Positions 17,970 to 28,212 of a stretch of 64,000 nucleotides of DNA are shown one piece after another (positions within the stretch are counted from its first letter, which is position 1; each line of letters opens with the position of its first letter). The DNA is from Actinobacteria bacterium IMCC19121. Its GTDB lineage: Bacteria; Actinomycetota; Actinomycetes; Nanopelagicales; Nanopelagicaceae. A model generated the notes under the pieces. It was not told the DNA's origin, searched no databases, and saw only the letters and a list, made by a program, of their open reading frames with translations. The position numbers and the translations under genes are program-made. The DNA lies in contig CP015605.1 in NCBI GenBank assembly GCA_002284895.1, positions 620,001 to 684,000 of the forward strand, written 5' to 3'.

Positions 17970-18916
17970 TAGTCGATCGTCACATACTGAGGGCTAGCGT
18001 AGTAGCCATCATCCATTTTCATGCGTTGCATTAACAAATCATTAAGTAGAGCACTTGCTCCGATACGAAATAGTGAAGGCTTGAGCCACTCTGGCCCTGC
18101 GGTCTCATTAACTAGGACTAGCTGCTTAATAGCATCTTTTGTGTTTCTGATACCACCGGCTGGTTTCACGCCAATTCGCACCTGGGTCATTGCATAAAAA
18201 TCTCTGACCGCTTCAAGCATAACAAGAACAACAGGAGCGGTAGCAGCTGGTGCCACTTTGCCTGTGGAAGTCTTAATGAAATCTGCTCCAGCAGCCATTG
18301 CCAAGAAGGAAGCTTTGCGAACATTGTCGTAAGTAACTAGCTCGCCTGTCTCAAAGATAACTTTCAAATGAGCCTTAGTGCCACAAACTTCACGGATTTT
18401 TACAATCTCATCAAAGACTTCGATATATCGACCTGAGAGAAATGCGCCTCGGTCAATGACCATATCTATTTCAGAAGCACCAGCATTGACTGCATCTTTA
18501 GTATCTTGAATCTTTACTGCCATTGATGCACGACCAGAAGGAAAAGCAGTTGAAACCGCAGCCACACCTACATGTTGGCCGCCAATAAGATCTAAATGTG
18601 TGCGGGCAATTTCAACCATATCGTTGTAAACACAGACTGCGCCAACACTTGGGACCGTTGAATCTGTTGGATCAGGGCGAACCGCTTTTGTACACAGCGC
18701 CTTAACTTTTCCAGGAGTATCAGCTCCTTCTAAAGTTGTTAGATCCACCATGGTGATTGCAGTGTCGATTGCCCAGCGCTTAGAAGTTGTTTTGATACTT
18801 CGGGTAGCAAGCATGGCTGCACGAGCATCTGCACCAACCTGATCAACTCCTGAAAGCGAACCCAGATATTTTTTTAGGGACGCTTCAGTACCATCGACTA
18901 AACCATAAAAATTCAC
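17969..18916 (-). CDS. deoC: Deoxyribose-phosphate aldolase
   Basis: Splits 2-deoxyribose-5-phosphate into glyceraldehyde-3-phosphate and acetaldehyde. It is a class I aldolase with Schiff-base lysine K215 in FIKTSTGK, relay lysine K251 in VKPAGGIRN and Asp in EIDMVID. At 315 aa it belongs to the longer class, with an N-terminal extension of about 50 residues. Its ATG overlaps the mutase stop by 4 nt. It provides the exit for deoxyribose from DeoA and the purine phosphorylase. Confidence 0.95.
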   Translation of the reverse strand: MNFYGLVDGTEASLKKYLGSLSGVDQVGADARAAMLATRSIKTTSKRWAIDTAITMVDLTTLEGADTPGKVKALCTKAVRPDPTDSTVPSVGAVCVYNDMVEIARTHLDLIGGQHVGVAAVSTAFPSGRASMAVKIQDTKDAVNAGASEIDMVIDRGAFLSGRYIEVFDEIVKIREVCGTKAHLKVIFETGELVTYDNVRKASFLAMAAGADFIKTSTGKVAPAATAPVVLVMLEAVRDFYAMTQVRIGVKPAGGIRNTKDAIKQLVLVNETAGPEWLKPSLFRIGASALLNDLLMQRMKMDDGYYASPQYVTID

Positions 18917-20523
18917 GATAGCAATTCCTTCAGTGGGGCTCGTAACTGATCCAGAACTGTTTGCGCAGTTGCAGAATCCTTTGCAATTGCCTCAATGTAA
19001 CACTTCATCTTTGCTTCTGTGCCACTTGGACGAATGATGATTCGAATTCCACCATCTAACCAAATGCGCAGACCATCAGTAGGGGGTAAACCATCACTTG
19101 GTTTGGCAAGGTCATCAATGGATGTAACGGCGCGGCCTGCAATTTCTTTAGGGGAGTTGATACGCAAACTTCCCATAATTACACCCACTTGGGAAAGATC
19201 AGTCAGTCGAATTGAAATTTGTTCAGTTGCATGGAAACCATGACGAGCCCAAACTTCATCGAGTAAATCAAGAAGTGTTTTGTTCTCTGCCGCTAAATCA
19301 GTGGCAATCTGGGCTAATTTGATAGCTGCTGAAATTCCATCCTTGTCATTGACCGTAATAGCATCAACGGCATAACCCAAGGCTTCTTCGTAACCAAAAG
19401 TTAACCCATCAATTTTTGCTAACCACTTAAAGCCGGTGAGCGTTTCTTTGAAATCAAGCTTGTAGTGGGCAGCAATCTTGCTCAGAATTGATGATGAAAC
19501 AATCGAGTTTGCAAGAATGCCCTTACTTGTTGCCCGAGCGATGGTTTCACCAAGGATTACTCCTAACTCATCCCCACGTAGCATTCGCCAACCTTTAATT
19601 GGATCTTTGACTGCTGCAGCGCAGCGGTCTGCATCTGGATCATTAGCAATTACTAGATCAGCATCAAATGTTCGTGCTGTCTCGAGAGCTAAATCAATTG
19701 CACCTGGCTCTTCCGGATTAGGAAAGGCAACAGTTGGGAAATCTGGATCTGGTTGTGCTTGTGCATCCACAAGAATTGGTTGAGGAAATCCTGCTTTATG
19801 AAAAACATGTTGAAGGGTCTGGGTTCCAACACCATGCATAGCCGTATAAACAATTTTTAGGTTTCCAGGACGTTGGGCAAGAGCAGATGTAATCCCGACA
19901 TATTTGTGAACAACTTCTTCTCCTAGAATTGTCCATTCTTTGCCACGTGGTTGTGAGGCAAGAGAAGTAATTAAGTTAATCTTTTTGGCGATTGATTCAT
20001 CTGTTGGAGAGATTATTTGTGAACCCCGATAATGGATTCCATCTACTGTGCCACCTAAATAAACTTTGTATCCGTTATCTTGCGGTGGATTATGGCTAGC
20101 TGTGACCATAATTCCCACATCACATTTCAATTCATTGGTAGCAAAAGCTAACACCGGCGTTGGAAGTGGGCGAGGCAAGAGATAAACCTTCATGCCAGCA
20201 CCACTCATGATTTCAGCGGTTTCGAAAGTAAAATCTTCAGAGCCATAGCGGGCATCACGGCCAATTACCACGGAAGTTAAATTCCGCTCTTTCATATAAG
20301 CAACAATTCCCGCAGCTGCGCGACCAACGACTGCACGGTTCATCCCCGAAGGTCCTGGGCGAATAGGTCCTCGCAAACCCGCAGTACCAAACTGCAAAAA
20401 GCCGTTAAAAGATGCGCGTAGCTCTACTTCATTATTGGAATCTAGCCATTGCTGTAATTGGGCAGCGGTCTTTGGATCTGGATCATCAGCAATCCATGCT
20501 TGAACTTCTTGAGTCAGATCCAT
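18913..20523 (-). CDS. Phosphohexomutase-family enzyme, probable phosphopentomutase role
   Basis: Alpha-D-phosphohexomutase family, 536 aa, with phosphoserine S143 in TASHNPPQDNGYK, magnesium loop DPDADRC, sugar loop GYEEALGY and phosphate loop RPSGTEAK. In many actinobacteria this PmmB-like gene sits beside punA/deoD. Placed between purine nucleoside phosphorylase and DeoC it most likely converts (deoxy)ribose-1-phosphate to the 5-phosphate, as no DeoB-type phosphopentomutase is seen here. Glucose- or mannose-phosphate activity cannot be excluded. Confidence 0.88.
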   Translation of the reverse strand: MDLTQEVQAWIADDPDPKTAAQLQQWLDSNNEVELRASFNGFLQFGTAGLRGPIRPGPSGMNRAVVGRAAAGIVAYMKERNLTSVVIGRDARYGSEDFTFETAEIMSGAGMKVYLLPRPLPTPVLAFATNELKCDVGIMVTASHNPPQDNGYKVYLGGTVDGIHYRGSQIISPTDESIAKKINLITSLASQPRGKEWTILGEEVVHKYVGITSALAQRPGNLKIVYTAMHGVGTQTLQHVFHKAGFPQPILVDAQAQPDPDFPTVAFPNPEEPGAIDLALETARTFDADLVIANDPDADRCAAAVKDPIKGWRMLRGDELGVILGETIARATSKGILANSIVSSSILSKIAAHYKLDFKETLTGFKWLAKIDGLTFGYEEALGYAVDAITVNDKDGISAAIKLAQIATDLAAENKTLLDLLDEVWARHGFHATEQISIRLTDLSQVGVIMGSLRINSPKEIAGRAVTSIDDLAKPSDGLPPTDGLRIWLDGGIRIIIRPSGTEAKMKCYIEAIAKDSATAQTVLDQLRAPLKELLS

Positions 20524-20527
20524 GTTC

Positions 20528-21358
20528 TTAGAATAACTTCGGAATTACCCCTTTGAGAAGAGCGCCCATTCGATCTGCAGCGGCCTTTCCAGCGGCAATA
20601 ACTTCTTCGTGGTTTAGTTTTTCACCAGTAACACCCGCAGCTGCGTTTGTAACTAATGAGATTCCAAGAACTTCAGCACCAAGTGCGTGAGCAGCAATTG
20701 CTTCAGGAACTGTGGACATACCAACCAAATCTGCTCCCATGGTGCGCATCATTAAAATCTCTGCAGGAGTTTCATAAGTAGGTCCACGCCAATGCACGTA
20801 GACACCTTCTTCCAATGAAGAATCCTCCTTCTTAACAATTTCACGAATGCGCTTGCTATAGAGATCAGTCAAATCAACAAAAGTGGCACCAGAAAGTGGA
20901 GAGACTGCTGTTAATGAAATGTGATCACGAATAAGTACTGGTTGGCCGACTTTGTAACTCTTGTTTATGCCACCGCATGCATTCGTTAAAATGACAACCT
21001 TGCATCCAGCTTTAACCGCAGTTCGCACGCTATGCACTACAGGTTCGACACCTTTGCCTTCATAGAGGTGTGTGCGCCCTAAAAATACAAGTGCTCTTAG
21101 CTTCTTGCCATTTGATTCAATTTCATAAGAGCGAACTTTTCCAGAGTGCCCTTCAACTGTTGGAGGAAGGAAGCCAGTTATATCTTCAGCATTACATTCA
21201 TATGCTGGAGTTCCCAAAGCATCAACCGCGCTCACCCAACCAGAACCCATCACTAAGGCAACATCATGGGATGCAACTCCTGTGCGTTCTGTGATTTCTT
21301 TTGCTGCAGCAGCCGCTGCAGCAAGTGGATCGGAATAGAGGAGCTCGCTATTTGTCAT
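20528..21358 (-). CDS. punA: Purine nucleoside phosphorylase (trimeric type)
   Basis: Phosphorolyses (deoxy)inosine and (deoxy)guanosine to base and pentose-1-phosphate. At 276 aa it is the trimeric PNP type: MGSGW phosphate loop, [15 protein letters not shown], and [14 protein letters not shown] with the base-binding region and TNAAAG. It overlaps the acyl-CoA carboxylase alpha gene by 4 nt and is followed 4 bp later by the mutase, which acts on its product. Confidence 0.94.
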   Translation of the reverse strand: MTNSELLYSDPLAAAAAAAKEITERTGVASHDVALVMGSGWVSAVDALGTPAYECNAEDITGFLPPTVEGHSGKVRSYEIESNGKKLRALVFLGRTHLYEGKGVEPVVHSVRTAVKAGCKVVILTNACGGINKSYKVGQPVLIRDHISLTAVSPLSGATFVDLTDLYSKRIREIVKKEDSSLEEGVYVHWRGPTYETPAEILMMRTMGADLVGMSTVPEAIAAHALGAEVLGISLVTNAAAGVTGEKLNHEEVIAAGKAAADRMGALLKGVIPKLF

Positions 21359-23073
21359 GCATCAATGATGTCACAAAGAGCTGTTCCACTAGAAACCGTG
21401 GCCCCTATGACTGCGCTCAAATTACTAATCACACCAGCTTTATGTGCCATTAATGGCTGTTCCATTTTCATCGCTTCTAGAACGATTACTAAATCGCCAA
21501 TTTCAACTCGGTCACCTTCATTAACTGCAATCTTAACAACAGTTCCTTGCATTGGGCTGGCAAGTGCAGAGCCACCAGCGCCTCCTGCCATGGATTGCTT
21601 TGCCCGATGGCGCTTAACAACAGGCTTAGGAGCATGTACTAAAACCTCAAAACGCTTCCCATTTACTTCAGCAACTAATTGCTCAGGTGCCATATGTGTT
21701 TCAAGAGGCACAACTGGTGCGTGATACATAGGAATATCGTTGATAAATTCATTTTCAATATAGCTGGTATAAATCTTGAATTCTTGTGTAAATGCAGGAT
21801 CTTCCACGATTGCGCGGTGGAAAGGAAGAGCAGTGGCTAGGCCTTCAATTGAAAATTCAGCTAGTGCACGACGAGCACGGTCTATTGCTTGTTCGCGAGT
21901 TGCACCGGTAACAATGAGTTTTGCTAATAATGAATCAAAGTTGCCGCCGATGGTGTCTCCATTTTTAAAGCCAGCATCGACTCTTACTCCAGGTCCTGTT
22001 GGAATAACCCATTCAGTTATTCGGCCTGGCGCAGGCAGGAATGAGCGGCCTGGATCTTCACCGTTAATACGAAATTCAATTGAGTGTCCACGGATAACTG
22101 GATCATCAAAGCCAAGCGCTTCGCCCATAGCAATTCTAAACTGCTCACGCACTAAATCAATCCCTGTTATTTCTTCACTGACTGGATGCTCTACTTGTAA
22201 GCGAGTGTTCACTTCCAGAAAAGAAATAGTTCCATCAAGTCCAATTAAGAATTCACAAGTACCCGCACCGACATACCCAGCCTCTTTCATGATCGTTTTA
22301 CTGGATCGATAGAGCTCATCGATCTGAGCTTGACTTAAAAATGGAGCAGGTGCTTCTTCAACTAGTTTTTGGTGTCGACGCTGCAGAGAACAATCGCGCG
22401 TGCTTACGACTACGGCATGACCGTGCTTATCCACTAATACTTGGGTTTCAACGTGGCGGGGCTTATCCAAATAGCGTTCAACAAAGCATTCACCGCGACC
22501 AAAACCGCTAATTGCTTCACGCACGGCAGATGCAAATAGCTCTGGAATCTCTTCCATCGTATGCGCGACCTTTAAACCACGTCCGCCACCACCATGGGCA
22601 GCTTTAATGGCAACTGGCAATCCGTGTTCTTTAGCAAAAGCTAAAACTTCTTCATGTCCTTCAACAGGATCTTTAGTTCCAGCAACTAGTGGTGCGCCTG
22701 CTTTAGCTGCAATTTTGCGCGCAGAGACTTTATCGCCCAGTGCACGAATTGCTGCAGGAGGAGGTCCAATCCAGATAAGACCTGCATCAATAACGGCTTG
22801 AGCAAAGTTTGCATTTTCAGATAAGAATCCATAACCAGGGTGAACTGCGTCTGCACCTGATTGTTTGGCTACTTCTATCAGTTTTTCAATATTCAAATAT
22901 GTTTCAGTAGCGGTTGTGCCATGCAGAGAATAAGCAGTATCAGCCATCTGGGAATGAATTGCATTGCGATCTTCCTCTGAATAAACCGCAACACTTTCCA
23001 ACCCATGATCCTTACACGCACGAATTACGCGTACTGCAATTTCTCCACGGTTGGCAATTAAAACACGCTTCAT
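21355..23073 (-). CDS. Acyl-CoA carboxylase alpha subunit (biotin carboxylase plus BCCP)
   Basis: ATP-dependent biotin carboxylase with a C-terminal biotin carrier, 572 aa. The N-terminal [20 protein letters not shown], glycine-rich ATP-grasp loop HGGGGRGLK and [14 protein letters not shown] are visible. The biotinyl lysine K536 is in EAMKMEQP near the C-terminus. It is an AccA3/BccA-type subunit of acetyl- or propionyl-CoA carboxylase. It is coupled to Maf by a 4-nt overlap and to punA downstream. The substrate chain length is set by the beta subunit. Confidence 0.94.
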   Translation of the reverse strand: MKRVLIANRGEIAVRVIRACKDHGLESVAVYSEEDRNAIHSQMADTAYSLHGTTATETYLNIEKLIEVAKQSGADAVHPGYGFLSENANFAQAVIDAGLIWIGPPPAAIRALGDKVSARKIAAKAGAPLVAGTKDPVEGHEEVLAFAKEHGLPVAIKAAHGGGGRGLKVAHTMEEIPELFASAVREAISGFGRGECFVERYLDKPRHVETQVLVDKHGHAVVVSTRDCSLQRRHQKLVEEAPAPFLSQAQIDELYRSSKTIMKEAGYVGAGTCEFLIGLDGTISFLEVNTRLQVEHPVSEEITGIDLVREQFRIAMGEALGFDDPVIRGHSIEFRINGEDPGRSFLPAPGRITEWVIPTGPGVRVDAGFKNGDTIGGNFDSLLAKLIVTGATREQAIDRARRALAEFSIEGLATALPFHRAIVEDPAFTQEFKIYTSYIENEFINDIPMYHAPVVPLETHMAPEQLVAEVNGKRFEVLVHAPKPVVKRHRAKQSMAGGAGGSALASPMQGTVVKIAVNEGDRVEIGDLVIVLEAMKMEQPLMAHKAGVISNLSAVIGATVSSGTALCDIIDA

Positions 23074-23672
23074 TGCATCACCTTAACTTCAGGCCAGGTG
23101 TAGCCAAGTTGCTCAAAGGCTTTTCTTATAAAAGGCATAGAGATTCCAACTACGTTTGTGTAGTCACCCTCAATTGAAGGGATAAAAGGAGAACTAAATC
23201 CATCAAGAGTGAATCCACCAGCAACATGTAAAGGTTCACCTGTAGCCACATAGTCTGTAATCTCAGCATCAGTCATGTTGTCAAAGGTCACCTTTGTGGT
23301 GACGATGCTTGAAATCTCTTTATCTTTTGTAGTGTCAATGATGCAGTGGCCAGTGTGAAGTAGTCCTGAATTACCTCGAACTCTTGATGCACGCTCGATT
23401 GCAATCTCTGGAGTAGCTGGTTTACCTAATGACTGTGAGTCAAATTCAAAAGTCGAGTCGCAACCAATAATTATTGCTGGAAAATCTATTTGCTCTCGAA
23501 TTGTGTGAGCCTTAGTTATAGCTAGAGCAATCACCATATCGGCTGGTGTCATAGCATTGAAAAAATCAGTTTCCTCATCAACATGGCTGACCATGATCGT
23601 TGGCTTTAAGCCAGCAGACTCAAGTAGGCGTCGCCTGGACACGGATGCAGAAGCTAGAACTATTTTTGGCAT
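23070..23672 (-). CDS. maf: Maf-like nucleotide pyrophosphatase
   Basis: Maf/Ham1-type house-cleaning pyrophosphatase, 200 aa, cleaving non-canonical nucleoside triphosphates. The opening [17 protein letters not shown] and the catalytic region [11 protein letters not shown] are characteristic. Its presence between carboxylase subunits is the common actinobacterial order, beside the epsilon subunit gene. Gap to the epsilon gene is 3 bp; it overlaps the alpha subunit gene by 4 nt. Confidence 0.92.
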   Translation of the reverse strand: MPKIVLASASVSRRRLLESAGLKPTIMVSHVDEETDFFNAMTPADMVIALAITKAHTIREQIDFPAIIIGCDSTFEFDSQSLGKPATPEIAIERASRVRGNSGLLHTGHCIIDTTKDKEISSIVTTKVTFDNMTDAEITDYVATGEPLHVAGGFTLDGFSSPFIPSIEGDYTNVVGISMPFIRKAFEQLGYTWPEVKVMQ

Positions 23673-23675
23673 TGT

Positions 23676-23858
23676 TTATGAATTCTTTCGTGCGCCGAAA
23701 GTAATTTGATGAGGTAGTGCTTGGCGAAGTTGAGGTAATCCATAAACACTTCGGCGAATCACAGGTTTTAATTCTTCGCGCTTATGTTGAGCCATGGCGA
23801 TTTTGAGTGCCGCCAGCTCTTCGGGAGTTGGATTTCCCTTGATGATTGAAAACTCCAT
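23676..23858 (-). CDS. Acyl-CoA carboxylase epsilon subunit
   Basis: A 60-aa protein with the GNPTPEELAAL signature of actinobacterial carboxylase epsilon subunits (AccE5/PccE), which bridge the alpha and beta subunits and stimulate activity. Its ATG shares one base with the stop of the beta subunit gene. Too small for motif richness, but position and signature agree. Confidence 0.88.
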   Translation of the reverse strand: MEFSIIKGNPTPEELAALKIAMAQHKREELKPVIRRSVYGLPQLRQALPHQITFGARKNS

Positions 23859-25429
23859 TACAGTGGAATATTTCCGTGTTTGCGGGCAGGCAAAGTGTCG
23901 CGCTTAGTGCGCAGAGTTCTAAATGCCTTCGTGATGTATGCACGCGATTGGTTTGGTTCAATGACTGTATCGATAGTTCCGCGCTCTGCAGCCAAATATG
24001 GATTAGCAAGAGATTCGTTGTATTCATTAATTAGTTCAGCTCTTGCAGCAACCGGATCCTTAGCATCAGCAATTTCTTTGCGATACAAAATGTTAACTGC
24101 GCCTTGTGCACCCATTACAGCGATCTCTGCACTTGGCCACGCAAAGTTGATATCACTTCCAAGGTATTTAGAGCCCATGACGATAAATGCACCGCCGTAA
24201 GCTTTACGAGTAATAAGTGTTACAAGTGGCACAGATGCTTCTGCATAGGCGTAGAGCAACTTAGCTCCACGTCGAATGATTCCATCCCATTCCTGTTCAG
24301 TTCCAGGCAAGAAACCAGGCACATCAACAAGTGTCAGGATGGGGATATTGAATGCATCGCAGAAGCGCAAGAAGCGTGCAGCCTTCTCGCTGGAGTTAAT
24401 ATCTAGTGTTCCAGCCAATTGATTAGGCTGGTTTGCAATGATTCCAATTGTTTCACCCTCAATTCGGGCAAAACCAACAACAATGTTTGGCGCATAGAGT
24501 GCATGGACTTCCAAGAATTCTGCTTCATCTACTAACGCTTGAATCAAAACCTTCATGTCATATGGCTGGTTTGGACTATCTGGAATCAATGTATCTAGTG
24601 CAATATCTGCTGCATTCTTTTCCAATAGCTCTGTTGACGGTAGGTGCGGAGCTCTATCCATGTTATTTGATGGCAAATATGAAAGTAGCGCCTTAACGTA
24701 ATCAATTGCATCAGCTTCACTCTCGGCTAAGTAGTGTGAGTTACCTGTGCGAACATTATGAGTACGAGCACCGCCTAGCTCTTCCATTCCTACTTCTTCG
24801 CCAGTCACAGTTTTAATGACGTCAGGACCAGTAATAAACATGTGTGATGTTTCATTAACCATCACAGTGAAATCTGTAAGTGCAGGAGAGTATGCAGAAC
24901 CTCCTGCACAAGGGCCAAGAATCAATGAGATTTGAGGAATCACACCAGAGGAGCGAGTGTTAAGACGGAAGATTTTTCCGTAACCTGCAAGAGAAGCAAC
25001 ACCTTCTTGAATACGTGCTCCACCGGAGTCATTAATTCCAATAAGTGGAATTCCACTCTTTAAAGCAAACTCCGCAATCTTTACGATTTTTTCGGCGTGA
25101 ACTTCACCAAGTGATCCACCCATGATGGTGAAATCTTGAGAATACAAAGCGATAGGTCGTCCATCTACAGTCGCTGTTCCAATCACAACACCGTCACCGT
25201 ATGGGCGATTATTTTCCATCCCGAATTGCGTTGAACGGTGGCGAGCGAACTCATCAATTTCAGTAAATGACTCTGGATCAACCAGCATTTCAATACGCTC
25301 GCGGGCAGTGTTCTTACCTTTGGCATGCTGCTTTTCAACGGCGCGTGCGGAGCCAGCGTGCACGGCTTCCTCAACGCGCGCACGCAGGTCTTCGATTTTC
25401 CCGGCAGTTGTATGCAGATCACGGCTCAT
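23858..25429 (-). CDS. Acyl-CoA (propionyl-CoA) carboxylase beta subunit
   Basis: Carboxyltransferase component, 523 aa from the chosen start. Visible are [14 protein letters not shown], the oxyanion-type glycine pairs [13 protein letters not shown] and [13 protein letters not shown], and [12 protein letters not shown]. It resembles AccD5/PccB. I prefer ATG 25429 ([11 protein letters not shown]) because it lies exactly 6 nt after a TACCGT -10 box; an ATG at 25444 would extend it by five residues. It heads a nine-gene run extending to 15683. Acetyl- versus propionyl-CoA specificity is not certain. Confidence 0.93.
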   Translation of the reverse strand: MSRDLHTTAGKIEDLRARVEEAVHAGSARAVEKQHAKGKNTARERIEMLVDPESFTEIDEFARHRSTQFGMENNRPYGDGVVIGTATVDGRPIALYSQDFTIMGGSLGEVHAEKIVKIAEFALKSGIPLIGINDSGGARIQEGVASLAGYGKIFRLNTRSSGVIPQISLILGPCAGGSAYSPALTDFTVMVNETSHMFITGPDVIKTVTGEEVGMEELGGARTHNVRTGNSHYLAESEADAIDYVKALLSYLPSNNMDRAPHLPSTELLEKNAADIALDTLIPDSPNQPYDMKVLIQALVDEAEFLEVHALYAPNIVVGFARIEGETIGIIANQPNQLAGTLDINSSEKAARFLRFCDAFNIPILTLVDVPGFLPGTEQEWDGIIRRGAKLLYAYAEASVPLVTLITRKAYGGAFIVMGSKYLGSDINFAWPSAEIAVMGAQGAVNILYRKEIADAKDPVAARAELINEYNESLANPYLAAERGTIDTVIEPNQSRAYITKAFRTLRTKRDTLPARKHGNIPL

Positions 25430-25434
25430 ACCCC

Positions 25435-25440
25435 TACGGT
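25435..25440 (+). promoter_or_regulatory. -10 box of birA, shared with accD
   Basis: TACGGT ends 7 nt before the birA ATG at 25448. It is the first six bases of the heptamer TACGGTA (25435-25441), whose reverse complement holds the accD -10 box. Confidence 0.65.
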
Positions 25441-25441
25441 A
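25436..25441 (-). promoter_or_regulatory. -10 box of the carboxylase operon, overlapping the birA -10 box
   Basis: TACCGT on the minus strand ends 6 nt before the ATG at 25429. It overlaps the plus-strand TACGGT by five bases, the same geometry as at rbsK/nucleoside hydrolase. Confidence 0.65.
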
Positions 25442-25447
25442 CATGTC

Positions 25448-26206
25448 ATGGGCATTGAAATGCTAAGAGCGGCACTTGATAAGTCACTTATCAACTCTTT
25501 GGTTACGCAGTACTGGCGAGTAAGCGTGGTTGATGTCACCGCCTCTACCCAAACCGATCTTGCCACTTTAGCGCGAACTGGAAAAGCAAAAGCTGGAGAT
25601 GTAATTGCTGCCAATTATCAAAGTGCCGGTCGAGGAAGATTATCAAGAACTTTTGAAGCACCAAAAAATTCTGCACTTCTATTTTCTTTTTATATTGAAC
25701 CAAAAAGGAAAAAGGAAGATTGGGGATGGATTGCATTAATTGCTGGTGTCTCAGTTGCTCAAGCCCTAGATAAAGTTAAGGCCAGTGTTAAATGGCCAAA
25801 CGATATTTTAGTAAATGAAAAAAAGGTTTCTGGATTAATTGCGGAAATAGTTGGTGATGGTGTTGTAATCGGCATAGGAATAAATGTTGGAATGACTCTT
25901 GAGGAACTACCCGTTTTAACCGCCACATCTCTGGCAATAGAAGGTGAAAGTGAAACAAATAGAAATGAGATTTTGGCAAAAGTTTTGGCTCAATTTGAAA
26001 GCAACTTCACCTCATGGGATGAAGGAGATAATTCAGTGGCTCAGCTCTACACAACCCTGAGCTCAACTCTTGGAACCAAGGTTCAGATTCACTACCCAAA
26101 CGAAAAGATTGAAAAAGGCATAGCGGTTGCAATCTCACCCCGCGGGGAGTTGATTTTAGATACAGGAAGCCATGTTCAGGCAGGTGACGTAGTTCATCTA
26201 CGATAA
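25448..26206 (+). CDS. birA: Biotin-[acetyl-CoA-carboxylase] ligase
   Basis: Attaches biotin to the carrier lysine of the carboxylase alpha subunit encoded in the divergent operon. The 252-aa protein has the biotinyl-AMP loop [20 protein letters not shown] and GIGINVGM. There is no N-terminal helix-turn-helix, so it is a monofunctional ligase rather than a BirA repressor. ATG 25448 lies 7 nt after TACGGT; an alternative ATG at 25460 is four codons in. purK follows after 4 bp. Confidence 0.92.
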   Translation: MGIEMLRAALDKSLINSLVTQYWRVSVVDVTASTQTDLATLARTGKAKAGDVIAANYQSAGRGRLSRTFEAPKNSALLFSFYIEPKRKKEDWGWIALIAGVSVAQALDKVKASVKWPNDILVNEKKVSGLIAEIVGDGVVIGIGINVGMTLEELPVLTATSLAIEGESETNRNEILAKVLAQFESNFTSWDEGDNSVAQLYTTLSSTLGTKVQIHYPNEKIEKGIAVAISPRGELILDTGSHVQAGDVVHLR

Positions 26207-26210
26207 GCCT

Positions 26211-27323
26211 GTGAGTAAACATTTTCCAACAGTCGGTGTGATTGGTGCTGGGCAATTAGCTCGCATGAGTGTTGCCCCAGCCGCGGCGCTTGGAATTAAT
26301 CTTTTACTACTTGCAAATGATGCTCAAGATAGTGGAGCACAGATCACAAACCACGTAGTTGGTGATTATAAAGATCTAGAAACTGTCCGTGCGTTTGCAA
26401 GCAAATGCGATGTAATCACTTTTGAGCATGAACTTATCCCTCTTAGCATTATTAAGACTCTGGAAGCAGATGGGGTTGTAGTTCGTCCAAGCTCTGCCAG
26501 TTTCATTTATTCGCAAGATAAAGCACAGATGCGTGAGCGACTCAGCAATTTTCCTGCACCGAAAAGCGCCGTAGTTACGAATGCCCAAGAAGTAACTGAA
26601 TTTCCAGTAATTGCTAAAGCTATTTCAGGTGGATATGACGGACGTGGAGTTTGGAAAATCGATACGCAAGAAGAACTTGCTGCGGTATTGAAACAAGTTG
26701 GTAAAGTATTAATCGAAGAACTCATTGATTTTGATTATGAAATTGCGGTCATGGTGGCCAGATCGCCGCATGGTCAGGCAACAACGTGGGCTCCAACGCA
26801 AACAATTCAGCGCGATGGCATATGTGTCATGACAATTTCACCAGCCCCACAACTTTCAAATGAATTAAGTGAGAAGGCTCAGAAGTTGGCCCTGGATATT
26901 GCCAATGAGATTGGCGTCATTGGTGTTATGGCAGTTGAAATCTTTGTTAAGGGCGAAGAGTTATTCATCAATGAATTAGCAATGCGTCCACATAATTCAG
27001 GACACTGGACAATTGAGGGTTCTTTGACCTCACAGTTTGAACAACACCTACGAGCGGTTTTAGATCTTCCTCTTGGAAATCCCCAGATGACTGCCCCCAT
27101 TGCCGTCATGGGCAATATCTTGGGAGGAGATAAGGAAGATATGTATCGTCCATATCTTCATCTCATGGCCCGCACACCAGAGTTGAAGTTTCATCACTAT
27201 AAGAAGGAAGTACGCCCTGGACGCAAGATTGGCCATGTTAATTTGCTGGGAGATAACCTCGTAGAATTAACCCAGGAAGTTCAGCATGCCCTTGATTACA
27301 TGAGCGGAGAAATTGATGAGTGA
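26211..27323 (+). CDS. purK: 5-(carboxyamino)imidazole ribonucleotide synthase
   Basis: ATP-grasp enzyme that carboxylates AIR to N5-CAIR in purine synthesis. The 370-aa protein opens with [12 protein letters not shown] and has [12 protein letters not shown] and [17 protein letters not shown], all PurK hallmarks. It starts at GTG 26211, 4 bp after birA, and overlaps purE by 8 nt, so the pair is coupled. De novo purine synthesis coexists with the large salvage system upstream. Confidence 0.95.
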   Translation: MSKHFPTVGVIGAGQLARMSVAPAAALGINLLLLANDAQDSGAQITNHVVGDYKDLETVRAFASKCDVITFEHELIPLSIIKTLEADGVVVRPSSASFIYSQDKAQMRERLSNFPAPKSAVVTNAQEVTEFPVIAKAISGGYDGRGVWKIDTQEELAAVLKQVGKVLIEELIDFDYEIAVMVARSPHGQATTWAPTQTIQRDGICVMTISPAPQLSNELSEKAQKLALDIANEIGVIGVMAVEIFVKGEELFINELAMRPHNSGHWTIEGSLTSQFEQHLRAVLDLPLGNPQMTAPIAVMGNILGGDKEDMYRPYLHLMARTPELKFHHYKKEVRPGRKIGHVNLLGDNLVELTQEVQHALDYMSGEIDE

Positions 27324-27822
27324 TGTAGCAATCATCATGGGATCAGATTCTGATTGGCCAGTAATGGAAGAGGCTGCGAAAATTCTAGATCAATTAGGAA
27401 TTTCTTATGAAGCAGATGTTGTTTCTGCTCACCGCATGCCACTTGAAATGGTTGAGTTTGCCCAAAGCGCGGCAGGCAAAGGATTTAAAGTAATTATTGC
27501 TGGAGCTGGTGGAGCTGCACATTTACCTGGGATGGTTGCTTCATTAACCACGCTTCCAGTCATTGGTGTGCCTGTTGCGCTAAAAAACCTTGATGGGATG
27601 GATTCACTTCTCTCTATCGTGCAGATGCCTGCAGGTGTTCCAGTAGCAACTGTTGGAGTGGGTAATGCCAAGAACGCAGCCTTACTGGCGGCCAGAATTC
27701 TAGGAATCTCTGATTCAGCAATTAGCGCCAAAGTTGCAGATGCTTTAAAGGAAATTAATGCTGAAGCTAAAGCTAAAGGCGCGAATTTAAATTCACGTCG
27801 CGGGCAAAAAACTGGTTTCTAG
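27316..27822 (+). CDS. purE: N5-carboxyaminoimidazole ribonucleotide mutase
   Basis: Class I PurE, 168 aa, converting N5-CAIR to CAIR. Motifs are [17 protein letters not shown] and [15 protein letters not shown]. The ATG at 27316 lies inside the end of purK; a TTG one codon earlier is less likely. The last 4 nt overlap the convergent CoA-binding protein gene, leaving no space for a terminator. Confidence 0.95.
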   Translation: MSDVAIIMGSDSDWPVMEEAAKILDQLGISYEADVVSAHRMPLEMVEFAQSAAGKGFKVIIAGAGGAAHLPGMVASLTTLPVIGVPVALKNLDGMDSLLSIVQMPAGVPVATVGVGNAKNAALLAARILGISDSAISAKVADALKEINAEAKAKGANLNSRRGQKTGF

Positions 27823-28181
27823 CTTTTCTTTCTATATTCAATTGCTGGGCAACGATCCATCACTGTTATTAACCCCGCAGCTTGTGCTCGAGCAATTGCA
27901 TCGTTATCAATAACATCTAATTGCAGCCATACTGCTTTGGCCCCAATAGCGATTGCTTCATCGACAACTTTGCCAACAAGAGTGGAATTAACAAAGCAAT
28001 CAACCACATCTATCGGCCCTGGAATCTCTGAAAGAGTCTTATAGCCAACTTCACCATGCACGGTTTCTGCTCGAGGGTAAACAGGAATGATTCGATGGCC
28101 TTTATCTTGTAAAAGCTTTGCCACGCCATAAGCAGCACGTTCGGGATTATTTCCAAGGCCAACAACAGCCCAGGTCTTCAT
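27819..28181 (-). CDS. CoA-binding (YccU-like) Rossmann protein
   Basis: A 120-aa single-domain CoA-binding protein with the Rossmann start [21 protein letters not shown] and the family segments VDCFVNST and [10 protein letters not shown]. The fold is shared with succinyl-CoA synthetase alpha; cellular role is unknown. It lies 31 bp downstream of the UDP-sugar dehydrogenase gene and could share its transcript. I see neither a Shine-Dalgarno nor a -10 box at its start. Confidence 0.85.
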   Translation of the reverse strand: MKTWAVVGLGNNPERAAYGVAKLLQDKGHRIIPVYPRAETVHGEVGYKTLSEIPGPIDVVDCFVNSTLVGKVVDEAIAIGAKAVWLQLDVIDNDAIARAQAAGLITVMDRCPAIEYRKKS

Positions 28182-28212
28182 TGCAAGGACTGCGTCGATG
28201 CTTTCTTGCTCG

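Noticed and set aside
21776..22312. 178-codon open frame antisense to the acyl-CoA carboxylase alpha gene
   Set aside because: Shadow of the biotin carboxylase reading frame, with no recognisable domain or ribosome binding site.
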